Below are positions 27,533 to 36,214 of a stretch of 59,069 nucleotides of DNA, piece by piece. The DNA is from Lachnospiraceae bacterium (GTDB lineage Bacteria > Bacillota > Clostridia > Lachnospirales > Lachnospiraceae). The stretch is taken from NCBI GenBank assembly GCA_017542245.1, contig JAFXXN010000101.1, positions 1-59,069 of the forward strand, written 5' to 3'. The first letter of the stretch is position 1. Each line of letters starts with the position of its first letter. The translations under genes and the position numbers were made by a program. The notes beneath the pieces were generated by a model, which saw only the letters and a list, made by a program, of their open reading frames with translations, was not told the origin of the DNA and searched no databases.

Positions 27533-28075
27533 ATGAGTTTTTATGATTTAAGCGTAACGGCAGCAAACGGTATTGAAGTTTCTATGAAAGATTATGCGGG
27601 CAAGGTGGTTTTAGTAGTCAATACTGCCACCGGCTGTGGGTTTACACCTCATTACAAGGATATTGAGGCTATGTATGAAAAGTTTCATGACAGAGGATTT
27701 GAAGTAATCGATGTTCCCTGCAACCAGTTTGCAGGTCAGACTCCCGGTACAGATGATGAGATACATGAGTTTTGTACCTTAAAGTATCATACTCAGTTTC
27801 CTCAGATGAAAAAGTCCGATGTCAATGGTGAAACAGCTATTCCATTGTTTAAGTATCTAAAATCACAGAAAGGTTTTGAAGGTTTTGGCAAGGGTCCTAA
27901 AGCTTTAGCCATGAGCGCTCTGCTCTCTAAAATGGATAAAGATTACAAAAACAATTCTGAGATCAAATGGAATTTCACGAAGTTTGTTATAGACAGGGAA
28001 GGTAATGTGGTAGCACGTTTCGAACCGACTGCTAAGATGGATAAAGTTGCTGAATTTGTTGAAAGCCTTTTATAA
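27533..28075 (+). CDS. Glutathione peroxidase-family thiol peroxidase (Cys type)
   Basis: A 180-residue Gpx-fold peroxidase. The redox Cys35 sits in NTATGCGFTPH, the Gln/Asn in DVPCNQFAGQTPG and the Trp in EIKWNFTKFV, completing the usual catalytic set with Cys in place of selenocysteine. Bacterial enzymes of this type often use thioredoxin rather than glutathione to reduce peroxides. Starting at ATG 27533 places GGAGG 9 nt upstream; ATG 27527 is too close. It forms an operon with the MarR-type regulator. Confidence 0.93.
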   Translation: MSFYDLSVTAANGIEVSMKDYAGKVVLVVNTATGCGFTPHYKDIEAMYEKFHDRGFEVIDVPCNQFAGQTPGTDDEIHEFCTLKYHTQFPQMKKSDVNGETAIPLFKYLKSQKGFEGFGKGPKALAMSALLSKMDKDYKNNSEIKWNFTKFVIDREGNVVARFEPTAKMDKVAEFVESLL

Positions 28076-28105
28076 TATTATATTTTCTATAGTAGGGTGG
28101 ATCAA

Positions 28106-28537
28106 ATGAGTGATACTTACGAGCAGTTAAAACTGAAAAACCAATTATGTTTTCCTTTATATGCATGCTCCAGAAAGATTGTTAATGCTTATACTCCATA
28201 CCTCAAACCGCTGGGGCTGACATATACGCAGTATCTTGTTTTTATGGTACTTTGGGAAAAGAAGGAAGCTACTGTCGGAGAACTTGGCAGCACGCTTTAT
28301 CTGGATGCCGGTACACTAAGTCCTTTGTTAAAGAAACTTGAAATAGAAGGACTGATAGCCAGAACTCATCCTGAAAATGATGAGCGGGTAACCAGCGTTA
28401 AGCTTACAGATAAAGGAGAAGAACTAAAAGAAGCATGTAAGGACATACCGTTCAATGTAGCCTCTGTGGTTGGATCTTTTGATAAGAAAGAAATCGAGCA
28501 GCTCTATGGACTGCTTTATAAAATTCTTGATCAATAA
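28106..28537 (+). CDS. MarR-family regulator (OhrR-like)
   Basis: A 143-residue MarR protein. Its N-terminal LCFPLYACSRK carries the Cys at the OhrR peroxide-sensing position and is followed by the winged helix (LTYTQYLVFMVLWE, TVGELGSTLYLDAGTLSPLLKKLE, then the wing RTHPENDERVTSVKLTDKG). OhrR proteins repress peroxidase genes until the Cys is oxidised by organic peroxide. It lies 30 bp after the peroxidase gene. The TGATAAAAT palindrome at the operon promoter is its probable operator. Confidence 0.92.
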   Translation: MSDTYEQLKLKNQLCFPLYACSRKIVNAYTPYLKPLGLTYTQYLVFMVLWEKKEATVGELGSTLYLDAGTLSPLLKKLEIEGLIARTHPENDERVTSVKLTDKGEELKEACKDIPFNVASVVGSFDKKEIEQLYGLLYKILDQ

Positions 28538-28542
28538 GCTTA

Positions 28543-28593
28543 TTGACTATTCGTTATTTCAATGATATTATTATATAGTAAGCATTGACTAAC
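28543..28593 (+). promoter_or_regulatory. AraC-gene promoter with GTTAGC-type box
   Basis: -35 TTGACT (28543-28548), 17-bp spacer, -10 TATTAT (28566-28571), box GTAAGCATTGACTAAC (28578-28593). Confidence 0.72.
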
Positions 28594-28620
28594 TATCACG
28601 ATAATATTTATTGGAGATAT

Positions 28621-29601
28621 ATGAGAAAGTATTTAGATAATAAAAGTCTTTATGACTTTATGAACGGAAAGACACCGGCATTGAAAGAGATCGGAACTGC
28701 GGATATTTCAAGTCAGAAATCCGACAGTGATATCGTTTATTATAGCTGGGATCTTGAATTTGATGCTGATACAGATGCAAAAAAAGAAAACAATTCAGGT
28801 GTTGATGAAGTACAGATAATCTTTAACCTCAATCAAGATATTGAGTGGATGGTAGGAGAAAATGAGACCGATAAAAAATACCAGATCGTATCCATGAAAA
28901 AAGGTGATGTATGTATTTACCGAAACGACAATATCGGTACTTCGATGAAATACAAGAAAGGTGTAAACTTTAAGTTCAAAAGTTTACAGATGCATACAAA
29001 AAGGTTTAAAGAACTGCTAAAAACCCACTTTCCTGAAAATGATATCATAAACATCGAAAAAATTGTTTATGATAGTGTGCAGATGACACGGATTACTCCC
29101 GAAATGTACAGAATATTATCCGAACTGGACAGCGCTGACAGATATAAGGAATTTAAAGGTGTTTTCCTGGATGCTAAAATGACTGAGCTGACCGCACTGG
29201 TTCTTTTTGAAATAGTTCATAACAGAGAAGAAGCAAACAACTATGTTTCCTTAAGAAATAACAGTGACTCATATGCGGTAGAAAAGCTGAGGGAAGATAT
29301 TCAGCTCTCTCCTGTTGAGGATTACGATGCAGAAAGCATTGCAAATAAATTATCCATGAGCGTCAGTAAGCTGAACAGAATATTTCGTGAGCTATATGGG
29401 ACTTCACTTCACGCTTATGTTCAAGAAATGCGTTTGGAACACGCTGCAGAACTGTTGTTAAAAGAGAATATAAATGTTACTGAGGTTGCATTAAACTCCG
29501 GTTACAACAACATGAGTTATTTTTCAAAGGCTTTCAAAGAAAGATTTGGAGTAACTCCAAAAAAGTTTTCTGAGCGAAAAGTGTTAAAAAATGATTTATA
29601 A
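28621..29601 (+). CDS. AraC-family transcriptional regulator
   Basis: A 326-residue AraC regulator. An N-terminal sensor-like domain of about 225 residues is followed by two helix-turn-helix units (YDAESIANKLSMSVSKLNRIFRELYG and INVTEVALNSGYNNMSYFSKAFKERFGVTPKKF). ATG 28621 with GGAG is preferred over an upstream TTG that lies in the box. It sits directly before an IrtAB/YbtPQ-like ABC pair, resembling the YbtA-YbtPQ arrangement of siderophore loci, so it may activate that transporter when its siderophore is present (inference). Confidence 0.92.
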   Translation: MRKYLDNKSLYDFMNGKTPALKEIGTADISSQKSDSDIVYYSWDLEFDADTDAKKENNSGVDEVQIIFNLNQDIEWMVGENETDKKYQIVSMKKGDVCIYRNDNIGTSMKYKKGVNFKFKSLQMHTKRFKELLKTHFPENDIINIEKIVYDSVQMTRITPEMYRILSELDSADRYKEFKGVFLDAKMTELTALVLFEIVHNREEANNYVSLRNNSDSYAVEKLREDIQLSPVEDYDAESIANKLSMSVSKLNRIFRELYGTSLHAYVQEMRLEHAAELLLKENINVTEVALNSGYNNMSYFSKAFKERFGVTPKKFSERKVLKNDL

Positions 29602-29630
29602 ATGGTAGAATTTAATAAAACTTTAATGTA

Positions 29631-29676
29631 TAATCCGTGTGGTTAGCAATAGGTAACCACACGGATTAAATTTTTT
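29631..29676 (+). terminator. Terminator hairpin with a GTTAGC box embedded in it
   Basis: A perfect 15-bp stem (TAATCCGTGTGGTTA at 29631-29645, TAACCACACGGATTA at 29654-29668) is followed by TTTTTT (29671-29676), a strong intrinsic terminator between the AraC gene and the ABC pair. The hairpin tip is the box GTTAGCAATAGGTAAC (29642-29657). A TATAAT at 29629-29634 could be the -10 of an internal promoter with the box just downstream, although no clear -35 is visible. Confidence 0.85.
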
Positions 29677-29691
29677 AGAAAGGGAAAAGCA

Positions 29692-31437
29692 ATGTTTAAA
29701 AAAGTGGCCCCATACATAGGGGAAAACAAAAAGTACACAATTGCTGCCGTAATACTGATGTCGATCGGTATTATTGCAAATGTTGTGCCGTACTTCTTTC
29801 TTTATCAGATTATTGCCCCTCTTATAAGGGGAGAAAGCATTGACACCGGGTTTATTCTGGTACGTGTTATAGCGGTTGCGGTATGCGAGATCATTTTTGC
29901 TGTATTGTATACACAAGGCCTCGTATACTCTCATGTAAGTGCATATAATACGCTCAAGAATCTGCGTGTTTCGCTCCAGAGGAAACTTGAAAAGCAGCCC
30001 CTTGGAAATATCAAGGAACTAGGGACCGGACGTATCAAAAAGGTTTTTACTGATGATATAGATCAGGTTGAACTTCTTCTGGCACATGCTATACCGGAAG
30101 GCATTGCGAATATTGCCATACCGATAATCATAGTTGTTCTGATGTTTGTTGCAAGCTGGAAAGTAGCTTTACTCTCTCTCGTTCCTATGGTGTTAGGTAT
30201 GTTTGCAATGAGCCGTATGATGAAATCCGGTATGTCAAAGATGAATGCATACTATGAGTCAGCAGCTAGGATGAACAACACCATTATTGAGTATGTAAAT
30301 GGTATGGAAGTTGTGAAAGTTTTTAATAAGGACGGTGACTCGTATAAACGCTTTGGCGATGTAGTTAAAAGTTATCGGGACTTCACCTTAGACTGGTATA
30401 GAGTTTGCTGGCCCTGGATGGCCATATACGCCAGCGTTCTTCCGTGCCTTGTGTTATTAATGGTTCCTATAGGTTCACTTTTTGTTATCGGTGAAAGCGT
30501 AGCACTGGAAAAACTGGTACTTGTTTTCTGTATGTCTTTTGCTGTTGGTCCTTCAATATTAAAAGCACTTAATTTTGCCGGTAAATTCCCTCAACTCAAC
30601 TACAAGATAGATGAACTTGAAAAAATGATGGATCACGCTCCTCTTAAGGAAGGAAAGTCCGGATTTACTGGTACAAATAATGATGTGAGCTTTACGGATG
30701 TACATTTCGGATATGCAGAAAAGGAGGTTCTTCACGGAATCAGCTTAAATCTAAAGCAGGGAACCACAACCGCGCTTGTAGGTGAATCGGGAAGCGGTAA
30801 ATCAACTTTGGCTAGGCTTCTTGTACATTACTATGACATAGAGCAGGGATCTATAAAAATAGGTGGTCAGGATATCACAGACATGTCCCTTGAAGCTCTG
30901 AACGACCAAGTGGCGTATGTATCACAGGAGCAGTTCCTGTTTAATACCTCTCTCTATGAAAATATCCTGATAGGAAATCCTAATGCCGACAGAGAACAGG
31001 TGCTTGACGCAGCACATCGTGCACAATGTGATGAGTTCCTGGAAAGGCTGCCTAAAGGCATTGACACAAAAGCAGGTGATGGCGGCAAACAACTCTCCGG
31101 CGGTGAAAGACAGAGAATATCACTTGCCAGGGCAATACTTAAAAACGCACCAATCATAGTCCTCGATGAAGCTACGGCTTTTATGGATCCGGAAAATGAA
31201 GAGAAAATGAATGCAGCTATCGACGAGATCATAAAGGATAAAACAGTACTTGTTATAGCTCACAGACTCTCTACCATAAAAAACGCGGACAAAATATGTG
31301 TTATTAAAGATGGTAATTGTATAGCAGCCGATACTCATGACAATCTGCTTGAAAGCTGTGCTGAATATAGAAAACTCTGGGAGGCGTCGGTAAGTGCAAG
31401 TACCTGGAGGATCAAGGAAGGAGGACCTGCAGCATGA
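29692..31437 (+). CDS. ABC exporter-fold transporter (IrtA/YbtP-like), subunit 1 of pair 2
   Basis: A 581-residue fused permease-ATPase. Six helices cover about residues 15-300. The ATPase has Walker A GESGSGKST, signature LSGGERQRISLARAI, Walker B IIVLDEATAFMD and H-loop AHRL. The DEATAF-x-D-PENE stretch is typical of the IrtA/YbtP group, exporter-fold proteins that import metal-siderophores. It overlaps the next gene by ATGA. The AraC gene and terminator/box upstream suggest siderophore- and metal-dependent control. Cargo cannot be proved from sequence. Confidence 0.9.
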   Translation: MFKKVAPYIGENKKYTIAAVILMSIGIIANVVPYFFLYQIIAPLIRGESIDTGFILVRVIAVAVCEIIFAVLYTQGLVYSHVSAYNTLKNLRVSLQRKLEKQPLGNIKELGTGRIKKVFTDDIDQVELLLAHAIPEGIANIAIPIIIVVLMFVASWKVALLSLVPMVLGMFAMSRMMKSGMSKMNAYYESAARMNNTIIEYVNGMEVVKVFNKDGDSYKRFGDVVKSYRDFTLDWYRVCWPWMAIYASVLPCLVLLMVPIGSLFVIGESVALEKLVLVFCMSFAVGPSILKALNFAGKFPQLNYKIDELEKMMDHAPLKEGKSGFTGTNNDVSFTDVHFGYAEKEVLHGISLNLKQGTTTALVGESGSGKSTLARLLVHYYDIEQGSIKIGGQDITDMSLEALNDQVAYVSQEQFLFNTSLYENILIGNPNADREQVLDAAHRAQCDEFLERLPKGIDTKAGDGGKQLSGGERQRISLARAILKNAPIIVLDEATAFMDPENEEKMNAAIDEIIKDKTVLVIAHRLSTIKNADKICVIKDGNCIAADTHDNLLESCAEYRKLWEASVSASTWRIKEGGPAA

Positions 31438-33161
31438 TCAGAATATTGCATAGACTTATAAGCATAACAGGAAAATATAAAGGCAGGATCCGTGCTTCCT
31501 ATGTAACGGCATTTATAAAAGGGATAATGATGAAGGTCCCGATGATGCTCTGCTTCCTTACCATAAGCTTTTTCATGAATGGCACTATGGATAAAAGTAA
31601 ATGTCTGTATCTGGGCATAGCCATGGTTGCAAGTGTTATGTTAGAGGCTGTTTTCGAACACATCACAAATGTATTGCAGTCCGCAGCCGGATATATGGTA
31701 TTTGCTGATATGAGACTCCGATTGGGAGACCATCTTCGCAGATTACCCATGGGATATTTTACAGAAGGCAATATTGGAAAGATAAATTCTGTACTTGCCA
31801 CCGATATGGTATTTATTGAAGAGAATTGTATGGGTGTCCTTTCAGAACTTGTAACCTTTATGATCTCCCAAGGTCTTATGGTAGTAATGATGTTCGTCAT
31901 GGACTTTAGGATAGGATTGCTATCACTTCTTGTAGTTGCAGTATTTATTATAATAGGCAATCTGATGCTTAAAAATACTCTGATGCATTCAGTAAACAAA
32001 CAGGAATACAGTGAAGCTTTAACAGAAGAAGTTCTTGATTTTGCAGAAGGTATTGGAATTATTAAATCTTATAATATGCTGGGCGAGAAATCAAAGAAGC
32101 TTACAGATGAATTTGAAAAAAGCTGTAAGGAAAGCATAGCTTTTGAAAAGGATTATACTCCATGGTCAAGGGCACTTAATCTAACATTCGGTATAGGTAC
32201 TTCACTGGTACTTGCCGTATCGGCTTACCTTTATAATTCCGGTTCTATTACAGCAGAATACATGGTAGGTATGGCTTTGTTCCTGTTTGATGTTTTTGTT
32301 TCGATAAAAGCATATTACAGCCAGATGGCCAGGCTTACTGTTACTTCTGCAAGCTTGGACAGGATAGAGGAAGTATTTAAAGCAAGAGAACTTGAAGACA
32401 GAGGTAATGATTCTATTGCTTCTGTAGCAAACAACGATATACCTGAAATAGAGTATGACAATGTAACATTCGGTTATACCGAAAAAAATGTTTTAAAAAA
32501 TGTTTCGTTTAAAGTTAACAAAGATGAAATGCTGGCACTGGTCGGACCTTCCGGCGGTGGAAAATCAACCATTGCTTCACTTCTTGCAAGATTTTGGGAT
32601 ATAAAGGACGGAGCCATAAAAATCCGCGGCAAAAATATTAAGGATATTTCAATGGGAAGCCTAATGGACCAGATTAGCATGGTATTTCAGAGAGTATATC
32701 TGTTCCAAGATACCATATATAACAATATCGCTATGGCGAGACCGAATGCTACTAAGGAAGAAGTTGAAGAAGCTGCAAAGAAAGCCAGATGTTATGACTT
32801 TATAATGCAATTACCGGACGGATTTGATACAGTGATAGGTGAGGGCGGTGCATCACTTTCCGGTGGTGAGCAGCAGAGAATCTCTATAGCAAGATGTATA
32901 TTAAAGGATGCTCCGATAGTAATACTTGATGAGGCTACTGCAAGCGTGGATGCCGATAATGAAAGAGCCATCCAGGAAGCTATCTCTGAGTTATGTAAAA
33001 ACAAGACTTTAATGGTTATAGCCCACAGACTGAAAACCATAAAGGATGCCGATAAGATACTCGTGATCTCCGATGGTCAGATTAAAGAAGCAGGAAATCA
33101 TGAGGCTCTAATGGAAAAGAATGGAACTTATGCCCATATGGTAAAACTTCAAAGTGCATAA
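31434..33161 (+). CDS. ABC exporter-fold transporter (IrtB/YbtQ-like), subunit 2 of pair 2
   Basis: A 575-residue partner of the preceding gene product. Six helices, then Walker A GPSGGGKST, Q-loop VFQRVYLFQ, signature [15 protein letters not shown], Walker B VILDEATASVDADNE and H-loop AHRL. The DEATAS-x-DADNE signature matches IrtB/YbtQ-type half transporters. Translation is coupled to subunit 1 through a 4-bp overlap. The GLUG lipoprotein gene follows 25 bp later. Confidence 0.9.
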   Translation: MIRILHRLISITGKYKGRIRASYVTAFIKGIMMKVPMMLCFLTISFFMNGTMDKSKCLYLGIAMVASVMLEAVFEHITNVLQSAAGYMVFADMRLRLGDHLRRLPMGYFTEGNIGKINSVLATDMVFIEENCMGVLSELVTFMISQGLMVVMMFVMDFRIGLLSLLVVAVFIIIGNLMLKNTLMHSVNKQEYSEALTEEVLDFAEGIGIIKSYNMLGEKSKKLTDEFEKSCKESIAFEKDYTPWSRALNLTFGIGTSLVLAVSAYLYNSGSITAEYMVGMALFLFDVFVSIKAYYSQMARLTVTSASLDRIEEVFKARELEDRGNDSIASVANNDIPEIEYDNVTFGYTEKNVLKNVSFKVNKDEMLALVGPSGGGKSTIASLLARFWDIKDGAIKIRGKNIKDISMGSLMDQISMVFQRVYLFQDTIYNNIAMARPNATKEEVEEAAKKARCYDFIMQLPDGFDTVIGEGGASLSGGEQQRISIARCILKDAPIVILDEATASVDADNERAIQEAISELCKNKTLMVIAHRLKTIKDADKILVISDGQIKEAGNHEALMEKNGTYAHMVKLQSA

Positions 33162-33186
33162 TTTTTTTTAGGAGGATATATAATAA

Positions 33187-34533
33187 ATGAAAAAGAAAAC
33201 ATTAGTATTAACACTTGTCCTGGCTTTAATGCTGGGCATTGTTACGGGGTGCAAAAGTAAGGAAGAAGAAAAAACTTCCAAATCGGATGCTAACGTAACC
33301 GCAACAGAAACGCCGGTCACAACAACGACACCTGATCCTGTCACAGAAGCTCCTACCGAAGAGCCTACAGAAATACCTACAGAAGCTGTCACTGAAGCAC
33401 CTACCGAGGAACCTACCGAGGAACCTACAGAGGTGCCTAACGAAACACCTGTCGAGACAGAAGTTTTTGCAGGTGGCAGCGGAACTGTCGAAGATCCCTG
33501 GCAGATAGCAACGGCAGAACAGCTTGACTGTGTTCGTGAAGATCTAAAGGCACATTATGTTTTAGTTAATGATATCGATCTTTCGGGGATTGCGAATTGG
33601 ACACCTATCGGTGCATTCCAGTCCCTTTCAGATGCTCCAGAAGATGCTGAAGTACCTCATCCCGATTACGCATTTACAGGTACTTTTGATGGAGCAGGGC
33701 ATACAATTTCCAACCTTACAATAGTCGGTGAAACTCCTATGGGTGTTGGTCTCTTTGGATGTGCGACAGGCACTGAGAATGGTGCTGCATATATCGGTAA
33801 TTTCACTCTGGAAAATGTTAATGCATCAGGTTTCTATCTTGTAGGGTCAGCTGTTGGCCTGCAGTTTATGAACTGCCCTGTTTCTAATATAAAGCTTATT
33901 GGAGATAATAAACTGAGCGGTATGCAGGGAATAGGCGGTTTGGTCGGTACCGGATTTGATCTGATTTCAGATTGTAGTGCTACTGCAGATATTACCGTTA
34001 TGGGTGATGATGGTGCATGTGCCGGCATTATTGCCGGAGGAACTACTATGAGTTCCATAAAGAACTGTGAAGTGATCGGCGGTAGCATAACTGCAGAAGG
34101 CAATGCTACCTGGGGATTTGGTTCTCTCTGCGGTGCTCCTTGGGGCGCAGCTGAAATTACAGATTGTAAAGTCAGCGGAACAGTTATCACAGTGACCGGA
34201 GAAAACAATCGCTTGGTTGGCGGTCTTGTCGGTTTCGGAGGTACCTACGATCCTACATCTCCCGCACAGATTACCGGATGTAGTGTTGAAGATGTAACTA
34301 TCACTGTTTCAGCAACAACCGACTCAGTAGGTGGACTTATCGGTGCTGGTAAGGAAATGATGGAAGGCAGCGACGTGATGTCATCCTTTATAATCAGTAA
34401 CTGTTCAGTTTCAGGTAATATTATTGGTGGTGTCGGCAATGTAGACGCAGTTGTAGGAGATCCCACCTGTGCAGTATCTGTTGAATGTGAGGGAGGAATG
34501 ATAATTATAGATGAACTTGATGAAGCAGCATAA
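33187..34533 (+). CDS. GLUG-motif surface lipoprotein
   Basis: A 448-residue lipoprotein (lipobox VTGC, Cys22). Residues 25-92 are a Thr/Pro/Glu-rich linker with repeated APTEEPTE units, typical of a cell-wall-spanning stalk. The rest starts GTVEDPWQIATAEQLD and contains repeated GLUG-type turns (GIGGLVGTG, RLVGGLVGFGG, SVGGLIGAG), probably a right-handed beta-solenoid. GLUG proteins are surface adhesins or binders. Its place behind an IrtAB-like pair suggests an accessory ligand-binding protein (inference). The ribosome site is AGGAGG and a terminator follows. Confidence 0.88.
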   Translation: MKKKTLVLTLVLALMLGIVTGCKSKEEEKTSKSDANVTATETPVTTTTPDPVTEAPTEEPTEIPTEAVTEAPTEEPTEEPTEVPNETPVETEVFAGGSGTVEDPWQIATAEQLDCVREDLKAHYVLVNDIDLSGIANWTPIGAFQSLSDAPEDAEVPHPDYAFTGTFDGAGHTISNLTIVGETPMGVGLFGCATGTENGAAYIGNFTLENVNASGFYLVGSAVGLQFMNCPVSNIKLIGDNKLSGMQGIGGLVGTGFDLISDCSATADITVMGDDGACAGIIAGGTTMSSIKNCEVIGGSITAEGNATWGFGSLCGAPWGAAEITDCKVSGTVITVTGENNRLVGGLVGFGGTYDPTSPAQITGCSVEDVTITVSATTDSVGGLIGAGKEMMEGSDVMSSFIISNCSVSGNIIGGVGNVDAVVGDPTCAVSVECEGGMIIIDELDEAA

Positions 34534-34557
34534 AAAATAAAGTATTTTACAAATGAC

Positions 34558-34593
34558 AAAAGACATCTTTGGTTTAATCTGAAGGTGTCTTTT
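34558..34593 (+). terminator. Terminator, repeated family, nested in an 11-bp inverted repeat
   Basis: Stem AAAAGACATCTT (34558-34569) with AAGGTGTCTTTT (34582-34593). An outer perfect inverted repeat, AAGTATTTTAC (34540-34550) and GTAAAATACTT (34616-34626), encloses it. The core resembles the terminators at 12085 and 38521. Confidence 0.85.
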
Positions 34594-34658
34594 CCCTTTA
34601 ATAAAAGGTAATTTCGTAAAATACTTAATATTTTATGATGATAATCCCCAAAAAGAAC

Positions 34659-34725
34659 TTGACAAATATAAAATCATGTGTTAGTATACATATGTTAGCG
34701 AACAATGTTAGCATATAGTGTTAAC
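34659..34725 (+). promoter_or_regulatory. tetR promoter with direct GTTAGC repeats at 13-bp spacing
   Basis: -35 TTGACA (34659-34664), 17-bp spacer, -10 TAGTAT (34682-34687). Downstream, half-sites GTTAGC (34694), GTTAGC (34707) and GTTAAC (34720) recur every 13 bp as direct repeats instead of the inverted 16-bp box. This may be a variant box or the operator of the TetR protein that follows. Confidence 0.65.
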
Positions 34726-34742
34726 TAAAACAGAGGTGATAT

Positions 34743-35351
34743 ATGCCAAGAGATAAGACTGTAAATCATTCAAAGATTATGGCTGCAGCCAAAGAAGAAT
34801 TTATGGAAAAGGGATTTGAAAAAGCTTCCATGAGGAGTATTGCCGATAGATGCGGCATGACAGCTGCCGGTATATACAGACACTGTAAGGATAAAGAGGA
34901 TCTTTTCTATCAATTAGTTTCTCCTGCCGAAAAGAAGCTTAGAGCGTGGGCAAACGATCATATGCAAAGGTACGAGGAACGTATACAGAATGGGAGTAAG
35001 ATCATATGGCAGGATTCGTTCATTGAGCTTGTAAAAGAGATAGTTTATCCTAATATGGAAGATTATCATCTGCTCATTGAGAAATCCAAAGGCAGCAAAT
35101 ATGAAACCTTTCTTCATGATATGACAGAGGAGGCACAGAGCAAAATCAGTTTTCACTTTGAAGAACTGAAAGCTGCCGGATATAATATAACGGATATTTC
35201 TGAAAGACAATTGCATCTGTTGATGACCGCTTATATCACTGCTTTATTTGAACCTGTTGTTCACAAATACTCTTATGAAGAGGCAATCGACACACTTTCA
35301 ACACTTGAAAAATTCTTTTTACCCGGCTGGAAACAGCTAATGGGGATATAG
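34743..35351 (+). CDS. TetR-family transcriptional regulator
   Basis: A 202-residue TetR protein. The DNA-binding domain covers residues 8-55 with KASMRSIADRCGMTAAGIYRHCKDKEDLF. The ligand domain is divergent. The ribosome site is AGAGGTG. It is 96 bp upstream of an ABC ATPase-FtsX permease pair and probably regulates it, sensing the exported compound. Confidence 0.9.
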   Translation: MPRDKTVNHSKIMAAAKEEFMEKGFEKASMRSIADRCGMTAAGIYRHCKDKEDLFYQLVSPAEKKLRAWANDHMQRYEERIQNGSKIIWQDSFIELVKEIVYPNMEDYHLLIEKSKGSKYETFLHDMTEEAQSKISFHFEELKAAGYNITDISERQLHLLMTAYITALFEPVVHKYSYEEAIDTLSTLEKFFLPGWKQLMGI

Positions 35352-35377
35352 AACAGCAATTAAATATCATAGATCAA

Positions 35378-35413
35378 CTCACCGTCTGGTGCCTTTGGGT
35401 ATCAGGCGGTGAG
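35378..35413 (+). other. Long hairpin between tetR and the ABC genes
   Basis: CTCACCG (35378-35384) pairs with CGGTGAG (35407-35413); CTGGT (35386-35390) pairs with ATCAG (35401-35405). No T-run follows, so it may be an attenuator, processing site or weak terminator. It resembles part of the enolase leader (CTGGT, CCTTTGGG). Confidence 0.5.
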
Positions 35414-35447
35414 GGCGTTTAAGGGGTAGGCTAACGTTAAGAACTTC

Positions 35448-36203
35448 ATGTTAACAAAAAATAAAGGAAAGGAAAAGCATCGGCATATCGATGCAGACAA
35501 AACAATGTTTGTAGAAGTTAAAGATTTGAAAAAGGACTATGGATTTGGTGAAAATCTGGTCCATGTACTAAAGGGACTGAACTTCCAGCTTGAAAAGGGA
35601 GAGATATGTACTGTACTAGGACCTTCAGGTGCGGGTAAATCCACGTTGTTAAACCTTATAGGTGGTATTGACACACTTACATCGGGAGAAATACTGATCA
35701 ACGGGAAAAAGATAGAACTTGATGATAAGGATGGTCTTTTAGATTATCGAAGAAATCATTTGGGGTTTGTTTTCCAGTTTTATAATCTTATTCCGGATCT
35801 TACGGTTAAAGAAAATATTGAGGTATGTGAATACCTGGGAAGCAAATCGCTTAATATTGATAAGTTATTATCGGATCTGGGATTAAAGGAGCATCAGAAT
35901 AAATATCCCAGACAGCTTTCGGGAGGACAACAGCAAAGGACTTCAATAGGCAGAGCACTGATCAAAACTCCGACACTGTTGTTATGCGATGAACCTACCG
36001 GTGCATTGGATTATGATACGTCTAAGGAAATCCTTGAGCTTTTGGAAAGAGTAAATCATGAATATAACACAACTATAGTTATAGTAACTCATAATGAAGC
36101 AATCAGCCGTATGTCAGACAGGGTTATTCATCTTAAAGACGGAAGAATAACTAAGGATGAGATGAATAATAACAAAATTCCTGCTAAGGAACTTGCATGG
36201 TAG
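35448..36203 (+). CDS. MacB/LolD-type ABC ATPase
   Basis: A 251-residue ATPase: Walker A GPSGAGKST, Q-loop VFQFYNLIPDLT, signature LSGGQQQRTSIGRAL, Walker B LLLCDEPTGALD, H-loop VTHNEAIS. It works with the FtsX-type permease encoded 11 bp downstream. The start is uncertain: ATG 35448 lacks a good ribosome site, and ATG 35505 would give the usual family N-terminus. An unpaired pair of box-like half-sites (GCTAACGTTAAG) lies just upstream. The TetR gene before it is the probable regulator. Confidence 0.9.
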   Translation: MLTKNKGKEKHRHIDADKTMFVEVKDLKKDYGFGENLVHVLKGLNFQLEKGEICTVLGPSGAGKSTLLNLIGGIDTLTSGEILINGKKIELDDKDGLLDYRRNHLGFVFQFYNLIPDLTVKENIEVCEYLGSKSLNIDKLLSDLGLKEHQNKYPRQLSGGQQQRTSIGRALIKTPTLLLCDEPTGALDYDTSKEILELLERVNHEYNTTIVIVTHNEAISRMSDRVIHLKDGRITKDEMNNNKIPAKELAW

Positions 36204-36214
36204 GAGGTAGCATC

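Noticed and set aside
33310-33460. Repetitive Thr-Pro-Glu codons in the GLUG lipoprotein as a DNA repeat element
   Set aside because: The repeats keep reading frame and vary in synonymous positions, as expected for a wall-spanning protein linker.
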